This document shows, one piece after another, positions 24,801 to 37,316 of a DNA stretch of 64,000 bases. The stretch comes from Sympetrum striolatum. Taxonomy: Eukaryota > Arthropoda > Insecta > Odonata > Libellulidae. Position 1 is the stretch's first letter, and each line of letters starts with the position of its first letter. The stretch lies in contig OX388347.1 of NCBI GenBank assembly GCA_947579665.1, forward strand, positions 23,986,562 to 24,050,561, written 5' to 3'. The notes beneath the pieces are model-generated. The model was not told the origin of the DNA and did no database searches. It saw only the letters and a program-made list of their open reading frames with translations. The position numbers and the translations under genes are program-made.

Positions 24801-27295
24801 ATTATTTCCTTTCCATATTTCTATTGTAAGTTCAATCATTTTTGGAAATATTTTCCGATTTCTTAATATTACCATTTTTATCATTTACCCAAATTTAACC
24901 GAACTCGGGTAAATATAATTAAGGTATGCTCGATACACATGATTGAAACAGTTTTATGTTGCTTAAAAGAAAACGGAATTCATGATTTCCATCAACTCTT
25001 AAATTACTCCCTTTCATTTATACTTTTCCGAATTTATTCGTCTCTTTGCTTGTCACTTACCTCGCCTTTCTCAATGCCTCTCTCCAAATCCGAGCCTCTT
25101 CCCCTATCTTTCTTTCCAACCACCTTATACTTTATTCATGCCGAAGCTTTTTGAACTCCTTTCTGATTCATGAGGAAAACGCTTCTAGTTTTTCTCATTT
25201 CTTCTTTCTCTTTATTTTACCTTACGGAGAAAAATTCTCGACAGATGTTTTTAATGGTGGATTTAAATACACGTGGAGCATTAACTAGTGCAGTGTTGAC
25301 GTAGAAGTCTTTCTATTGGGCAAGTAAATGGAGGGATTTTAATCATTCGGTAAATAGTTCATAAATGGGAATAGGGATGAATTTTGTTCACATAATATTA
25401 AATTCAAGTCATCGATGTTATCAACTTTTACTAATTTTAGCAGAAAATGTTTGGATCTTTCTTCTCATAAAATGGAAGCGTTGGTAACAATAAATGCGAT
25501 TTGATTGGTTTAGAGACGATTTAACAGAGATTTGCTTCAGATTTTACCAAAATATTGCAAAAAAGAATGCGGGTCAAATTTGGGCAAGAATTACTATTAG
25601 CACAATCAAAAAATGGATTATAAAATTATGAATATGTTTTATAGATTGTCAATTCTATTTATTCAATATCTACATTATTTAGTGCTTAATGCATTTAAAT
25701 GATGAAGTATCATTGAATATAATATATTACTATGGAATGTAATAGAGGAATCATTAACTGAATAGATTTTTCAATGCCAACCGCTATTAAATTAAGCTGA
25801 TTCGAGTTTATAAATTATTATCCATAAGTTTAGATTATATATATATACACAAGCAAATTCTCCTCTTGGAGATATTGAGGAAATTTCGACTTTTTAATTG
25901 CTAAGGAAAAATTAAGGTCGAGAACATAATTTTACTAATTTAAATTAAAGTCAGGAACCTAATTTATTTTTTAACCTAAGAAAACCGATCGCATAGCATC
26001 TCCTTATAAATTAAATTGACATATTTTTATCATAATTGCGCTGCGTTTTTAATTCGAGACAACATTTTCCGAAATATTAATTTATTCTAGAATTCTTCGT
26101 GTATTCATTAGTCTTGAAGCAAGAATTTCACGTTCAAAATTTCGAAACATATTGAAATTCTGATGTTTTAATTAAAACGCTGGCATCATTTTGTTTAACG
26201 TAGCCGCCGATTAAAAGACCGACGCATTAATAAAACAATCAAAATGTCATTACCAGGGTTTTAATTTTTTGGAGAAATTGCTCCACTTAGAACTTGCATA
26301 AGTTTACTCGCCATCTCAATGAGGTCTCACCCCTCCACTCTTCACCATTTCCGCGAAATTTGCATTTGTAATTAGGACTTCGTTTTTTTCCAATTTCCCT
26401 CTCCGCGATCGAGTGCCCAGGGTAATTAGGAAAACCGTTATGAAGAAAAACGGATGGAATATTTTTTCCTTCCTTCGCTTCCATTTTAAAATTTGCGTCG
26501 CCTTTGCTTTGCTAGTTTACGTAAAAACATGTTTGGCTAAGACGTTTCTCGAAAAAGAAAAATGCCCGCTCTTTTGTTCTCATTGTCACGGCAATTCGCA
26601 TTTGTAATTAGGGGAAAAGTCACGGGGGCAGCGCCTCGTCTCTCCCCCAATGGAGTCCCCCTTCTCCTGCTTTCTCTGTCGCCGACACCTCTCTCAAGCA
26701 CCTCTCCAACAACTCCTCCGCCTTTCTCCCTTCAAACTACGTCTTATCCATTAGCTCCTTTCTTCCGAACGTCTGCTTATTTAATACCTCTCGTTCCTTT
26801 TAACTTCTCCGTTTGCGAGAGTACGTTGATTATTTCGATGTTGGATGTTTGCTATTTTTTGATCGTCTACCTTTATTTCAGTGCTACATTTTATTATTTA
26901 GAAGGAATGGTTGTTATTCTGTTTACTTGAAATGTCATAGTGATCTTTAATCTCTTTGAGATGTTAGAGATTCAGAGATCGATTGCCCCTTTGCGTGCGA
27001 ATCTTTTTTGACCAAGGGAAATAAATATTCATGATTATTGAAAGAAAGGCTTTTGTTAATGTTCAGCCTTTTTAAGCATGTTTTTATTCGTACCTCTTTT
27101 GTTTTTCATTAGAGAGTAAAATACTATATGGGAAATATCATTAGTTCCATTGGATTTTTACCTCTGTAACGTTTACCATCCTGTATTAGGAAAAGCAATT
27201 CTTCTGAGAGTTATCATCTAATTACTTGCATAAAGCTCAATTTTAGGAATTATTAAAATCCACGAAGATGGCCGAGATATTGTGGAAATTGAGCT
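21801..27295. other. Non-coding DNA with pyrimidine-rich islands
   Basis: No gene recognised. Islands of higher G+C and pyrimidine skew occur at 23500-24180 and about 25030-25210, with another CpG-bearing patch at 26590-26830. The 23209-23245 stretch repeats CGTAA/CCGTAAGG words. A short AT dinucleotide run sits near 25836-25850. Confidence 0.55.
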
Positions 27296-27303
27296 TCATA
27301 ATG

Positions 27304-27396
27304 AAGGACAAGAGATGCATACTTTTCCACAAGAACTTTAATTGGAGATAATCTCCAAATAAACTTCTTGTAGAAAAGTATACATCTCTTGTCCTT
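27304..27396. repeat. 93-nt hairpin with ~45-bp stem
   Basis: Arms 27304-27348 and 27352-27396 are reverse complements over 45 positions with four mismatches by eye, leaving a 3-base loop (TAA). The inner part is a perfect TTGGAGA/TCTCCAA stem. As RNA this would be a long, nearly perfect hairpin, a possible substrate for small-RNA processing. A 60-codon minus-strand frame reads through it and is not considered a gene. Confidence 0.85.
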
Positions 27397-27480
27397 AAAA
27401 TCGATATGAACCGACTTTACTTGGTGGAACGCCATTTATGAAAATAAACCGCAGACTTTGTATTTTCCACAAAAATGTAT

Positions 27481-27518
27481 TAATACACGACCGGTTTCGG
27501 CCTTACAGCCATCATCAG
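27481..27518 (-). ncRNA. Hammerhead-like motif, left arm
   Basis: This is the mirror copy on the minus strand: CTGATGA at 27518-27512, the same stem II and GAAA, ACCGGT, then GTC with predicted cleavage after position 27489. The flanking spacer differs, so the stem I partner (GGTAAC) pairs poorly with GTGTAT. This copy is less likely to be active than the right-arm one. Confidence 0.35.
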
Positions 27519-27530
27519 GTTACCTGTACA

Positions 27531-27576
27531 TGGTGCACCTGATGATGGCTGTAAGGCCGAAACCGGTCGTGTATTA
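27531..27576 (+). ncRNA. Hammerhead-ribozyme-like motif, right arm
   Basis: The parts of a type I hammerhead can be read in order. Stem I strand TGGTGCAC is at 27531-27538. Core CTGATGA is at 27539-27545, followed by a single unpaired T. Stem II is GGC/GCC (27547-27549 with 27556-27558). GAAA is at 27559-27562. Stem III is ACCGGT (27562-27567), which is self-complementary. The expected cleavage trinucleotide GTC is at 27566-27568. The second stem I strand GTGTATTA (27569-27576) pairs with 27531-27538 over eight positions including G-U pairs. With a 2-base loop, stem III is too short to fold on itself, so activity would need a dimer, as described for short-stem-III hammerheads of Penelope-like elements. 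The extra T after the core is a departure from consensus; activity is unproven. Confidence 0.5.
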
Positions 27577-27639
27577 ATAAATTTTTGTGGAAAATACAAA
27601 GTCTGCGGTTTATATTCATCTCTTGCCCTTCATTATTTA

Positions 27640-30410
27640 GGAGTTATTGTTCCCAGATGCAATTAACTTTTTAGTTTTCAACCAATTAAGTCAAGGTATC
27701 AACTTAAGGGTGGATAAATACAATTCTAGAATAGATGCACAATTGAGTAAAGGAAAAATTACATTGAAAAATAATGTCTGCCTTTATATGTGGAGGCCTT
27801 AAGGGTGGAATTTCATTTAACAATGATATTCAAAATTTTAGTCGGAAGACTTAAGGTATGGATAGGGTATAAATAGTAATTATTTATTATTTTGTCTGTT
27901 ATAGTTTTGTTTCTCCATGGAGTTCATCCTAGCTCTGCCCCCTCTTCTTCTCTATTCTCAGTTCTTTCTTCTCATTCTTTTCTGACCCTTCGTCATTCTT
28001 TTCCTGTCACAGACACGCCTCAAAATGCCGTTTTCCTCTGACTTTCCTCATCCCTCTCCTTTTTGCCGACTACATATTTATAATAAGAGTTGGAAACGAA
28101 TTCGAGCCAAGGAACCATGAAGACTTTCTAAGGGAAGAAAACGTTTTTCCAGCCGTCACAAACCATTAAAACTGTTTTTTGCTCATGCATACTGATTACG
28201 TTAGTCGGTATCGCCCAAGCGAACAGCTTCTTTTTTCGGCGCTGAATTTTTATTTTCCTTCACCTTTTTTGCTGGTGACTTTTCCGGAATTTTCTTATTT
28301 AATTTCTGGCGGGTTTTCTTATAGGGATTCTTTGGTGAAAGAAAGTTCAAATGAAACTTAACACATTTCCTTGTCGATTTACCTCTCGGATGTTTCCGTG
28401 TTAATAATCTTTCGTCCATAAAAACAAGTTTTTGAATTATTATTTGCAATATTTATATGGCTAGATCCTAGTAAATATTTTATTATGGCAGCATTATATG
28501 CTGATTTATCATTTGTGATGGCTACATCCTGTTCTCCTTTCCTCAACGTGTCTTTTGGTTTAAGCCATGGTTTCATATCGTGCTTCAATAATTTTTCCAA
28601 TGATAAGTTGGAAGCATAAAGTAGTCGATGTATTGGGGCTATTGAATAAGTACCTTTGCTTATGGCTTATGTTTCCTTAATGTGCGACTAGGAATTATCT
28701 TTAAAAATTGATGTAGTTTTCAGTTCTTAAACCTATCAATTCAGATTTCTAAATTCCGAATAATGGTATCTTACTTCAGAAAAAACATTTTTAATATAAT
28801 TTTCCCCCTTTTTTTAAAAGAATTACTGAAAAATTTAATTTTTTAACATCACAAATATCTATGTATTTACTCATAGATATTATTGGAGGTTTTTTGCAAG
28901 CGATCAATCTGGTGCTCACATGAGCGCTAATAGCGTAGGTAGTTTTTGAGTTATCGGAGTAATTTCACAATATACACAGTTTTATATTTTTGTGAAAATA
29001 AATCACCGTGAAATTGTTTTTCAGTATTGAAATGGGTTCAGTAAATCATTACCGGAAGAGCAAACGGCGTTTTCAATCCATTTTCAACTCCCCCGGAATC
29101 TATTTTTTTCAAATTTAACTTCAATTTCAGCCCAAAACCTACAATAGGCAATAAAGAAGCCCACGGAAAAGTTTCACACTTTGAGAAATTTTTCATCTCT
29201 AATTGTGCAATTTCGCGTACAAAGAAAGCGGTATAAATTGGAAGGCCTAAATTATGCAAGCCGTCGTTTAAAAGGCAAACGTAATTGGCGATTGCTAGAC
29301 TTCTCTCCTGGAGAGAGTGAGGGATGAATGTGGGTAGGTATTGGTATTCCAGAAGAGTTCGAAAGTATTAAGGCATATGGTGGGGGGAGTAAGGAGATTT
29401 CGGTACAGCAATCCCCTTTTCCTTCTTCAATAAGCTCTTCCGAGGCATTAGGATTGGGTGGGGCTAAGTGGCCCTCTAGAGACTAACAGGTCCCCCCTAT
29501 TGCCCTAATCTGCCCCTTCCATATAATCAGGAAACCTCGATTTCAACCATTTGCACTGTCCCTTTCTTTTAGGCAATGTCCGTGAAGGAAGTTCAATCCG
29601 AATTTGGAAACGTGAAACCAATGATAAGAGTATACGCTACAAACTTCCAGAACTTATTTATTTTTGGTATGATAGAATTCGGCTACCGCGGTTGATCCGA
29701 ATGTCCTCGAAGAACGATAAAACTTAAATTATCCCTAGCAAAAATCTACTCGGATATATCCTTAATCGCGATGGATATTGAAAATTTTCTTTAAATATCA
29801 ATATGTGCGCAAATTAACCTTAAAAATAATTTAAGACGATCACTGGAACGCTTTGTCTCAATGAAAAATCTTATATGGATTAGCGATAGAAAATACATCT
29901 AGCTAATTTAATAAAATTACAGAAAAAATGATCTATAATTAAAAATGAAGAGTAAATGGATAGTTAGAAATTTTAATAAGATTTTACTAAATATTTTACC
30001 GATGAAGAATATCTCTAATTTAATTGTAATGAAACATCAATTGTTTACATTAAAATATTCATAATATTTTCTACGTCAGTAGCTGCTATGCGTATTATTA
30101 TTATTACAAAATATTACCTAATTTCATAATTATTGGTTTCATTATTTATTTATAACTATTTTGTATAGTATGTATTACTATTATGTCATACTATTTGTAT
30201 GACTATTTTCAAGTCGGTTTTATTATCAGAAAAATTCCACATTCTTTATCAGCTATCCTTTGCTCCCCTGATTTCATGAAATTTGCTCCCCTGAATTCAT
30301 TCTATGAAAACCAATTTCATAATGGTATTAAATTTACAAACCCTTTCTCTATTATTCGTAATTAAGCGCAGTCATTTATTAATGAAAACTGTTCTAATCG
30401 ATACGATAAT
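27640..30410. other. AT-rich non-coding DNA
   Basis: No gene recognised. Several short frames (28179-28361, 28201-28449, 28379-28600, 29038-29259) are Lys/Asn-rich or hydrophobic and lack motifs. Confidence 0.65.
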
Positions 30411-30720
30411 GTGACAATTTGAAGCCATTTAAAGTAGGTATTCGCTTGTATCGCTCAAGTCTTTGCCGTCGCGTGGGAGTTATGGTTCCTCCCACGCTCC
30501 ACCGATGGCAGCACAGTCGCGGCAGAAAAGAAAGACCCCTTAAGACCACGCAACACCTTTAGTCTTTCTGACGCTTTGCTCACATAAGATGCGGGGGCTA
30601 CTCAAGGCTTCGGAATCTTAAGATGGGGAAGAGGTCGTCCGCAAGACATACGTTCGGGAGTAAATAAAGAGATATATTAGTTCATGTGTATCTTGCACAT
30701 CTTTTTGTTGCTCAATGAAT
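30411..30720 (+). other. GC-richer block, possible solo LTR remnant
   Basis: A CpG-bearing block stands out from AT-rich flanks. It holds a hairpin with perfect 9-bp arms (30471-30479 and 30489-30497, GCGTGGGAG and its complement) and an AATAAA signal near 30662-30668, followed by a T-rich stretch. Promoter-like GC content then AATAAA suggests an LTR (U3-R-U5) or the 3' end of a transcription unit. I could not find TG...CA ends with a target-site duplication, so the LTR idea is tentative. Confidence 0.25.
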
Positions 30721-31814
30721 TTATGTTATGTTTTATTCTATTAATTAATAGTTATGTAAAACAGCTGTGATCGATTAAGATTTGAGTATTGATGGATTGC
30801 GTAATTCATTCAAGTTCTAATATTCCACAAAATGTCCTATTCCTGCTATTAACTCAGTATTTGACGTTATTTTGCTATTATTTCGCTGTTATAAATATAT
30901 ACACTAATCTTCAAGTGTAGTAATGATCCTTGTTTCTTATTTTTAGCAAGAATGTTGTTTACTTTTTAGCATTTAGTTGATTTTGGTTTTAGCATTTTTA
31001 ATTGAAAAACTTTACGAGCCAAAAATACTGGTCCTTGTATAATCCAAGAGCATTATAATAAGCGATTTAAACATGTTTCTAATGAAATACTTTTCCGAAA
31101 CTAAAAGTCTTATTTGAAGAAGCCATGTACGATCATTTTATAATTCCATTGAGTTGGAAGAATTTCAGTTCGACTCCATTCAATTAGCTTACTTAAGGGT
31201 GTATCCAGGAAACTTCTTTAATCCTAGGGTTCATAAAATGAAAGCGATTAGAAGCAAATTGAGGGGGCCCAATACTAATAGGGATTAAGTGGTTATGATT
31301 TAGAGCAGTTTTAGGAAGGAGGGGCTCAAAGAATATTTTTGTATTTTCAGCGTTTCAGACGAACTTGGATTAGAAAAGTAGATTTCAAGAGGCATTACCT
31401 TAAACTCAAACGCAAATTTGGTACAGGAGATCAACTGCATAATACCCATCTAAAAAGTCTTATGTAGTTATTTATACCGGTGATAAATTATCTTTGCAAG
31501 GTTATGATTCCGCTGAGACTGTATATTTTCGTCCTGTAAATTTAAAATCTAAATACAGCATTGTAGGTGGAATTTCCTGTGTAGATCGTGGTAAGAAATA
31601 AGCTTGTGGCGATAATCCGCATATTGCAACTTCACCTGCCACGCTATTTGTTTACTATTGTTGTGTTGAAATTGTGGCAACGGATAAACATTCATTGTTG
31701 GACAGAGAGAACGAGCAGCCATTTTTACGAGACGTACGCAATATTTACGCACCAGTAATTCGTGATTTTCTGTGAATTTAATTCGTTTTGCGCAAATATA
31801 TACGCCTTTTTATG

Positions 31815-31868
31815 TGTAGTCGAGTTTGTTTATAATAAATATTATCAAAAACAAAAGCCTCGACTACA
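31815..31868. repeat. Inverted repeat, 10-bp arms
   Basis: TGTAGTCGAG (31815-31824) is repeated as its exact complement at 31859-31868 around a 34-base AT-rich loop. It could be a tiny hairpin element, but no target-site duplication is evident. Confidence 0.5.
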
Positions 31869-34800
31869 AGCTCAATCTTAACTATAGAAACAGAAAATAG
31901 ATAGACGTTTTAAGCAGTAGGAGAGTGGGCTATAGTTTTTCCTCTGGTTTATTTGCTGCATTTGTGAAATGTGTAATGAGAGGTTAATAGAGCAATCGCT
32001 TGGATTTGTACAAATATTTATTCCTTATCGATGCAAGATAGAATGAATATTCCCAGTCCTAGAGGTGAGAGGTGTCAAGATGATTATGTATGATTGTGTT
32101 GCTGTTCCTTGTTCTCTTATATCTTATCCTTCTTAAAAATATGTTCGTATTTGGATACAGTAACAACCTTCAAGATGTTGTAACTTTTACCTTTACTAAT
32201 TTAAATCTCCGTATTAGTCTATTAACTTGGACGAGATAAATTTTACTCCTCTCCAGAGCTCCCTTCTAGGCGTCTTTAGGGTTTTTAACCCTTCTTTCTT
32301 CTTCATATCTTCAAATTTCTTCTCCCATCATCCTTTAATACCCCAACTGTACCGTGCGCCTTATTAGACCCAAGGGAAAGTAGCTAATGCGATTTAACTC
32401 ATTCCTTATTGGAGAGGGGAATACAAAAATGGGCTCGATGAAAAATAATTCGAGGGTTCAATGGAATTAGATGGGTAATGTAATCATAAGAAAACGAATT
32501 AAAATGAAACTTTACAACTTTAATGAATACGATTAGGGATGGTTATAGTTCAACATTAAATATAAATTCCAAATTCCATCGGGTAGAATTTAATTTTCCG
32601 GCTACTGACGTTGATATGAAATTACTTTTAAATTTTTAGGGGTGACTACGATAATTATAAGACAAAAATTCCTCATATTTATCGTAAAATGTATCACTTA
32701 TTTTACTATAGGACGAATTTCTCGACTTTTTTAAGCGACTCGATTCTCTTTAAGTAATCATCCTCGTAGTCATCTGTGATTTAATTTATAGTTTGAGGAA
32801 TTTATCTTTGGTGATTACAATTTACAGATAATACGATATTATAGAAATGACTTGCCCAAATAAAGCGTTTTGTAATAGAATATGGCAGTGAAAGCGATAC
32901 GCTCATTTTTTGGTAGCTATAAGGGAAACCTGCAAGCAAATTGAGATGGTTCGTTTAATGATGCGGTTGTGATAGCCTTGTTGCGTTAATCGTTCGTCGG
33001 TTGACCACTCTAATTGCCAAACCACCTTGTGGTTCTAATGCTCTCCTCCGGTCTCTTTGGATACCTTCTCTGGCGGAATTGGATGAAGAACTGATTTGTA
33101 AGGGGAACAGGCTCTGAATTAGAAGCGAGCAATCTAAGAAATGGTGTTTCATGGTTCACTGAAAATATGCATATGTATACACCAATTTCACTGTTTTATA
33201 ATCATGGATAAATAATAATACTTCGAATGAATCATCAAAAATCCTCGTTTAAATTGCTAATTGTTCTGTGGTTTTGTAAAGTTGATAACTTAACACGGTG
33301 ATCTGGAATTTCATTTATCATGTTTTCATGTATAACAATCGATCTAACTGAATGATTAGTGATAAAGATCTAGTTTATTCTACTGACCGACTTTAAATTG
33401 AGTGCGGTTCATCTTTCGTGAACACATCTAAGATTTAGCTCATGATAATGAATTAAAGCAAAGTGTCCGTGCTTGACTATAATGATATCAACTACTCGTA
33501 TTTTATGAATACAGTATAAAGTATTTGCAAATTGTATATCATCGGGAGATAAGACATTCGAATAAGTGGAAGCACTAGAGAGTTTTGAAATTGCTGTTCT
33601 GATTTCTCCCTAGGAAATGTACTCAAGCTGTTTTTACCGCAAAGACAACGAATAAGTAAAGTCCATTCTAACTGTGAACGTTATGAATTGTAAGTTTAAA
33701 TATTGGTTTCTATCATAATTCAAAATCGATCTTCTATGTTTCCATTTTGGTGAATGATTCTCACAGAATGGAATGCTAGGATTTCGAAGCTGTGACTCAG
33801 CTATGCATAAACAATTCTTTATGAGTTAATAGTATGCACAAATTAATTGTGTTATTCTATGCCTTTGAATTATTCCAATACATATGAATCACAAATATTA
33901 GTGAGGAGGCATGGTATGAGTCAGTAGCGTTCGATCCTCAAAGATAGTTCCTATCTGCGATATATATACATTTATTCAAGTTAATACCTATATTCTTAAT
34001 AATTTTCAGCAAATACTCCATTTTGAGGATTAGAATGATAGAGGAGAGTTCAGTGAGCATGATAATTCCAGATTTGTTTCTAAAGAATCGCATCTAGAGA
34101 AGCCCTTCATCTTATATTTTCTTTCTGAGTTGCGAAGGGGCGGCCGAGGGGTCCCGGGAGGGCAGACGTCACCACCCTTCCCAGATGCTCCTTAATTTCC
34201 ACGCACCCCTTTTCTATTCCTCCGCCCAATCCAGACGGACCTCGAAAAAAGTAAATAAAATCTCCAAGGCCCAATCGATACAATCCTTATGGCCATCTCA
34301 CGGTGCTTCTTTTTACGAACCCTTCAACTTCTGTCGCCTTCGAATTCGGTTCTCCTTTCTTCTCGCACCATTATTCGGCCGATGCTGCGTTGTCACCGTC
34401 GATAATGCAGTGAGTGACATCGCAATCATTGGGAACTCTTTCCTGGGCGGGGCAAGCTCTCCTTACTCCCCTTCCTCTCAGCATTACCATTGGCATGGTT
34501 CATTGCGCCGCTGGAAGGCATATCCAATGAATCATACCGATTACATTAGCATCTGAAGGTTGTGCTCTGATTATTCAAATCAAATCGGGTTCGTTTGAGA
34601 GTTACGTATTAAATAAAGGGGATTCAGAGAAAAGAATGAGTCAATGCAGTCATGTTGAATCGCAGGGTACCGATAAAAAAAAATCTAAGCTACTCCTGGG
34701 CTCTCGCTTATGAAATATTCTTGCAGAAGAATAAATTCTACGGATGTGAAGTTATTCGATGATAGAATGTAATTAGTTTGAAATATGACATGGAAGCAGT

Positions 34801-36300
34801 AATTGACTATTTCGTGGTATAAATTATACATCGAAATTCTACAGGATTCAACATACTATGAAAGAATATTAAAATGGCATAAAATATTTACGAAAAATAT
34901 ACAGAAAGCCGTTCTCTAGATTTTAAGATATTCCCAATATCTGGAGAAGAAAGCAATCAATGCTTAACTGATATGGTGCTAATAAATGAAATAGGAATTA
35001 TCTCATTCCTGGGCACGCGGATTGCTCTTGAAGAGTCTCAGTTTGTACATATATTTCTAGCTTGAAAGCATTTATCTAAAATTGAAGATAGCTATTTCAT
35101 GATCTTGTTGAGAAATTAAAAAAGAGTCCAACGACTTTTGTTTTCTGTTGAGAATTCTGCAAAGACTTATGAATTATTATCAGCGCTAGATCGTACTTTC
35201 TTTGAGTCAACATATCTTGCCGATGAAATTAGTTCATTAATAATCTCATCTACGCCCTGTTATGCATTTCCACTAAGATTATATACACCTCCATGTAAGT
35301 ATATGTACTATATAACTCATACATCAATTTTTCGATGGAGATAGACCTATTTTCCCGGCCTTCCTTTGAAGAAAGACTAGCTAAAGTACCTAAAGATGAA
35401 CAATATGGACATGACAGGGAAACCCGTTGGTTTTAAAGCGAATACCTAAGTTATGACCTTTCTTCAGTCCTTCAAAGACTTGCTATTATTGAACGAAGCA
35501 AAGAGTTCTGTGGCGATTTAAAGATTCTATCATAATTCTCATCTTTATTTTGATTTACTTCAACTGGATATCTTGAAGGAAATCAACATCTGAAACTACA
35601 TAATACATTCCATGGAAGCTCTGCTGATAGCTGTCACACCATTCTAACATTCGTTTTGTTTTGGTATTCCTTCTGCTCCTTCATCATTCAAAACACTCGG
35701 CAGCAAAGAGAGAAAGAAATGATGCTCCGCAAGGGGAAGAAAGAGTGCGCGCGCATCGCCCGTTCAGTGGGAGTCTGGGAATCGCCGTCTCTCCGTAGAC
35801 AAAAGAAGCGAAACGCCCGCAGTGACCCCTTTGCTTCTTTCTTCCAACTAACATCCCCACTCTTCCCCTCCCGTAACAGCCTTAAGTAACAATGCCGGAA
35901 GGTATCGCTGTGTATGATGGTGACTCTCTTCCTTCCATGATTCATAAATTTCTCAGCTGCTCCACATAACCGACGGATTAAAACTTTAGCCCGCTTTAAT
36001 ACTGCGTTTCTTCTCCTTCAAAGCGATATAGTCTGATTGAAATACAGGGGATTTCAAGAAGAGAAACATCAAATTTTAAACTGGTCATCAGGGAGGTAAT
36101 GTGGTTATTTCGTTAGGGAGCCTACGGAGGCTTTTCTTGCAGACACTTTGTACTTGATGCGTTTAGGATTTATGTCTCCCGAGTCATAACAATCTTTATC
36201 GCAAGAACAGATGGTTGTTATGGTAATGGATTGCTGCATTTTTCTGTTGAAAATGATACACAAACCAGATATTTAAATAGGAATCTTTTTCATATCCCCG

Positions 36301-36317
36301 GCCATACGCCGTATGGC
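36301..36317. repeat. 17-bp palindrome
   Basis: GCCATACG and its complement flank a single C, a perfect palindrome in otherwise plain sequence. Confidence 0.6.
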
Positions 36318-37316
36318 GACTCGCCTAGTATAAATGTTAATCAATGCAGTCGTGCTTCTAATTTTGGCTGTACTTTCTTATTTTTGACCAAAAATTCTGA
36401 TGAACAAATGCGTACCATTTCAGTACGGAAGTATAAATCTTACATCACATCTAAATGACACCAATTACCGCAAGAAACGAAACATGCAAAACTTTTCCCT
36501 ATACCACAGACCCAAATGTGGAACAAAAATGAAGGGATATCTCCCATTTGGGGAGGGCTTTCCTCTCGGGAAAATTGCAAGTTTAGCCCATTTAAGTCAG
36601 CTTATGGCAAGTAGGATGCTCAAACATCCTCCTCCTCACGATGTCCCTTATCTCTTTTATAACTATAACCTGTTATCTCTCAGCCGTGCATTCGTAATTT
36701 AAACTTCGCCCTTTTCCTTTGTGGAGATGATGAATTTGTCTGCAAGAATTGTTAAGCAAGTCTTTCTTTTGGCGCTAAATGTTTTGTACAGAATTGTGTT
36801 TTGCTTGGGACAAAATTTGCCGTTAGTTACTTAATCTTGGATCCGGACGGGAAAGAAATCTTGTCGTGTCCTCTTTCTATGTAGTTATAGGAGCGTTAGA
36901 ACGAAAGAGCGTCAAGAATTGCATCGAGTTGCGTCCCTTTTTTCGCCAACAGATGGCGTGGGCATTCTTTTTGACCCTTTCCGCCCCGAAAAAAGAAGAG
37001 CTCAATCAACATCGAACTGAACAAATTGCGGCCTACTTATTTTTGTTGAGATGCCACACTTTATTCCTCTTCAGTACCCTCGTAGTTTCAAATACTATTT
37101 GGAATAAACTTTTTTACTGTCAATTTGGATATGTGATCCCATCATTTTGGTGGTAAACTCTTAATGATAGTCTTAAATAATAATTTAGCTTTTACTCAGT
37201 TTACTTCGTTATTATTAAAAATAACCATCTTTAAAACAAAGAGCAACTAACTTTACTTCGCAAAATAATTAGAACTTCTTATCGATTGAAATAAAATCAC
37301 AAAATGAATAGATATC

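Larger units (their letters stand above)
27438..27619. repeat. 182-bp near-perfect palindrome
   Basis: Arms 27438-27520 and 27537-27619 (83 bases each) match as reverse complements with about two mismatches, around a 16-base spacer. Each arm contains the word CTGATGATGGC followed by GTAAGGCCGAAACCGGTC in outward orientation. The near-identity of the arms implies recent formation or gene conversion between arms. Confidence 0.9.
27298..27636. mobile_element. Compound fold-back element with two hairpins
   Basis: Two near-perfect hairpins lie 41 bases apart: one at 27304-27396 and one at 27438-27619. They are bracketed by a 20-base inverted repeat (27298-27317 against 27617-27636, one mismatch). 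The word CATCTCTTG(T/C)CCTT, or its complement, occurs three times, at the outer edges of the pair and in the right arm of the first hairpin, so this looks like one compound or self-nested element. The second hairpin carries hammerhead-like motifs, which suggests a Penelope-like retroelement terminal repeat in head-to-head arrangement. That family assignment is inference; no reverse-transcriptase or GIY-YIG frame is present beside it. Confidence 0.6.
30721..37310. other. Mostly AT-rich non-coding DNA
   Basis: No gene recognised. A minus-strand ATGGCTGCTCG in good start context lies near 31722 within a 67-codon frame (31549-31752). A GC-richer patch with a 123-codon plus-strand frame lies at 34140-34556, and another CpG-bearing patch at 35700-35890. 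None shows a recognisable domain or supported exon structure. Confidence 0.55.

Noticed and set aside
34185..34556. 123-codon plus-strand frame
   Set aside because: No domain and an ordinary mix of residues; the block is GC-richer, which lengthens open frames by chance.
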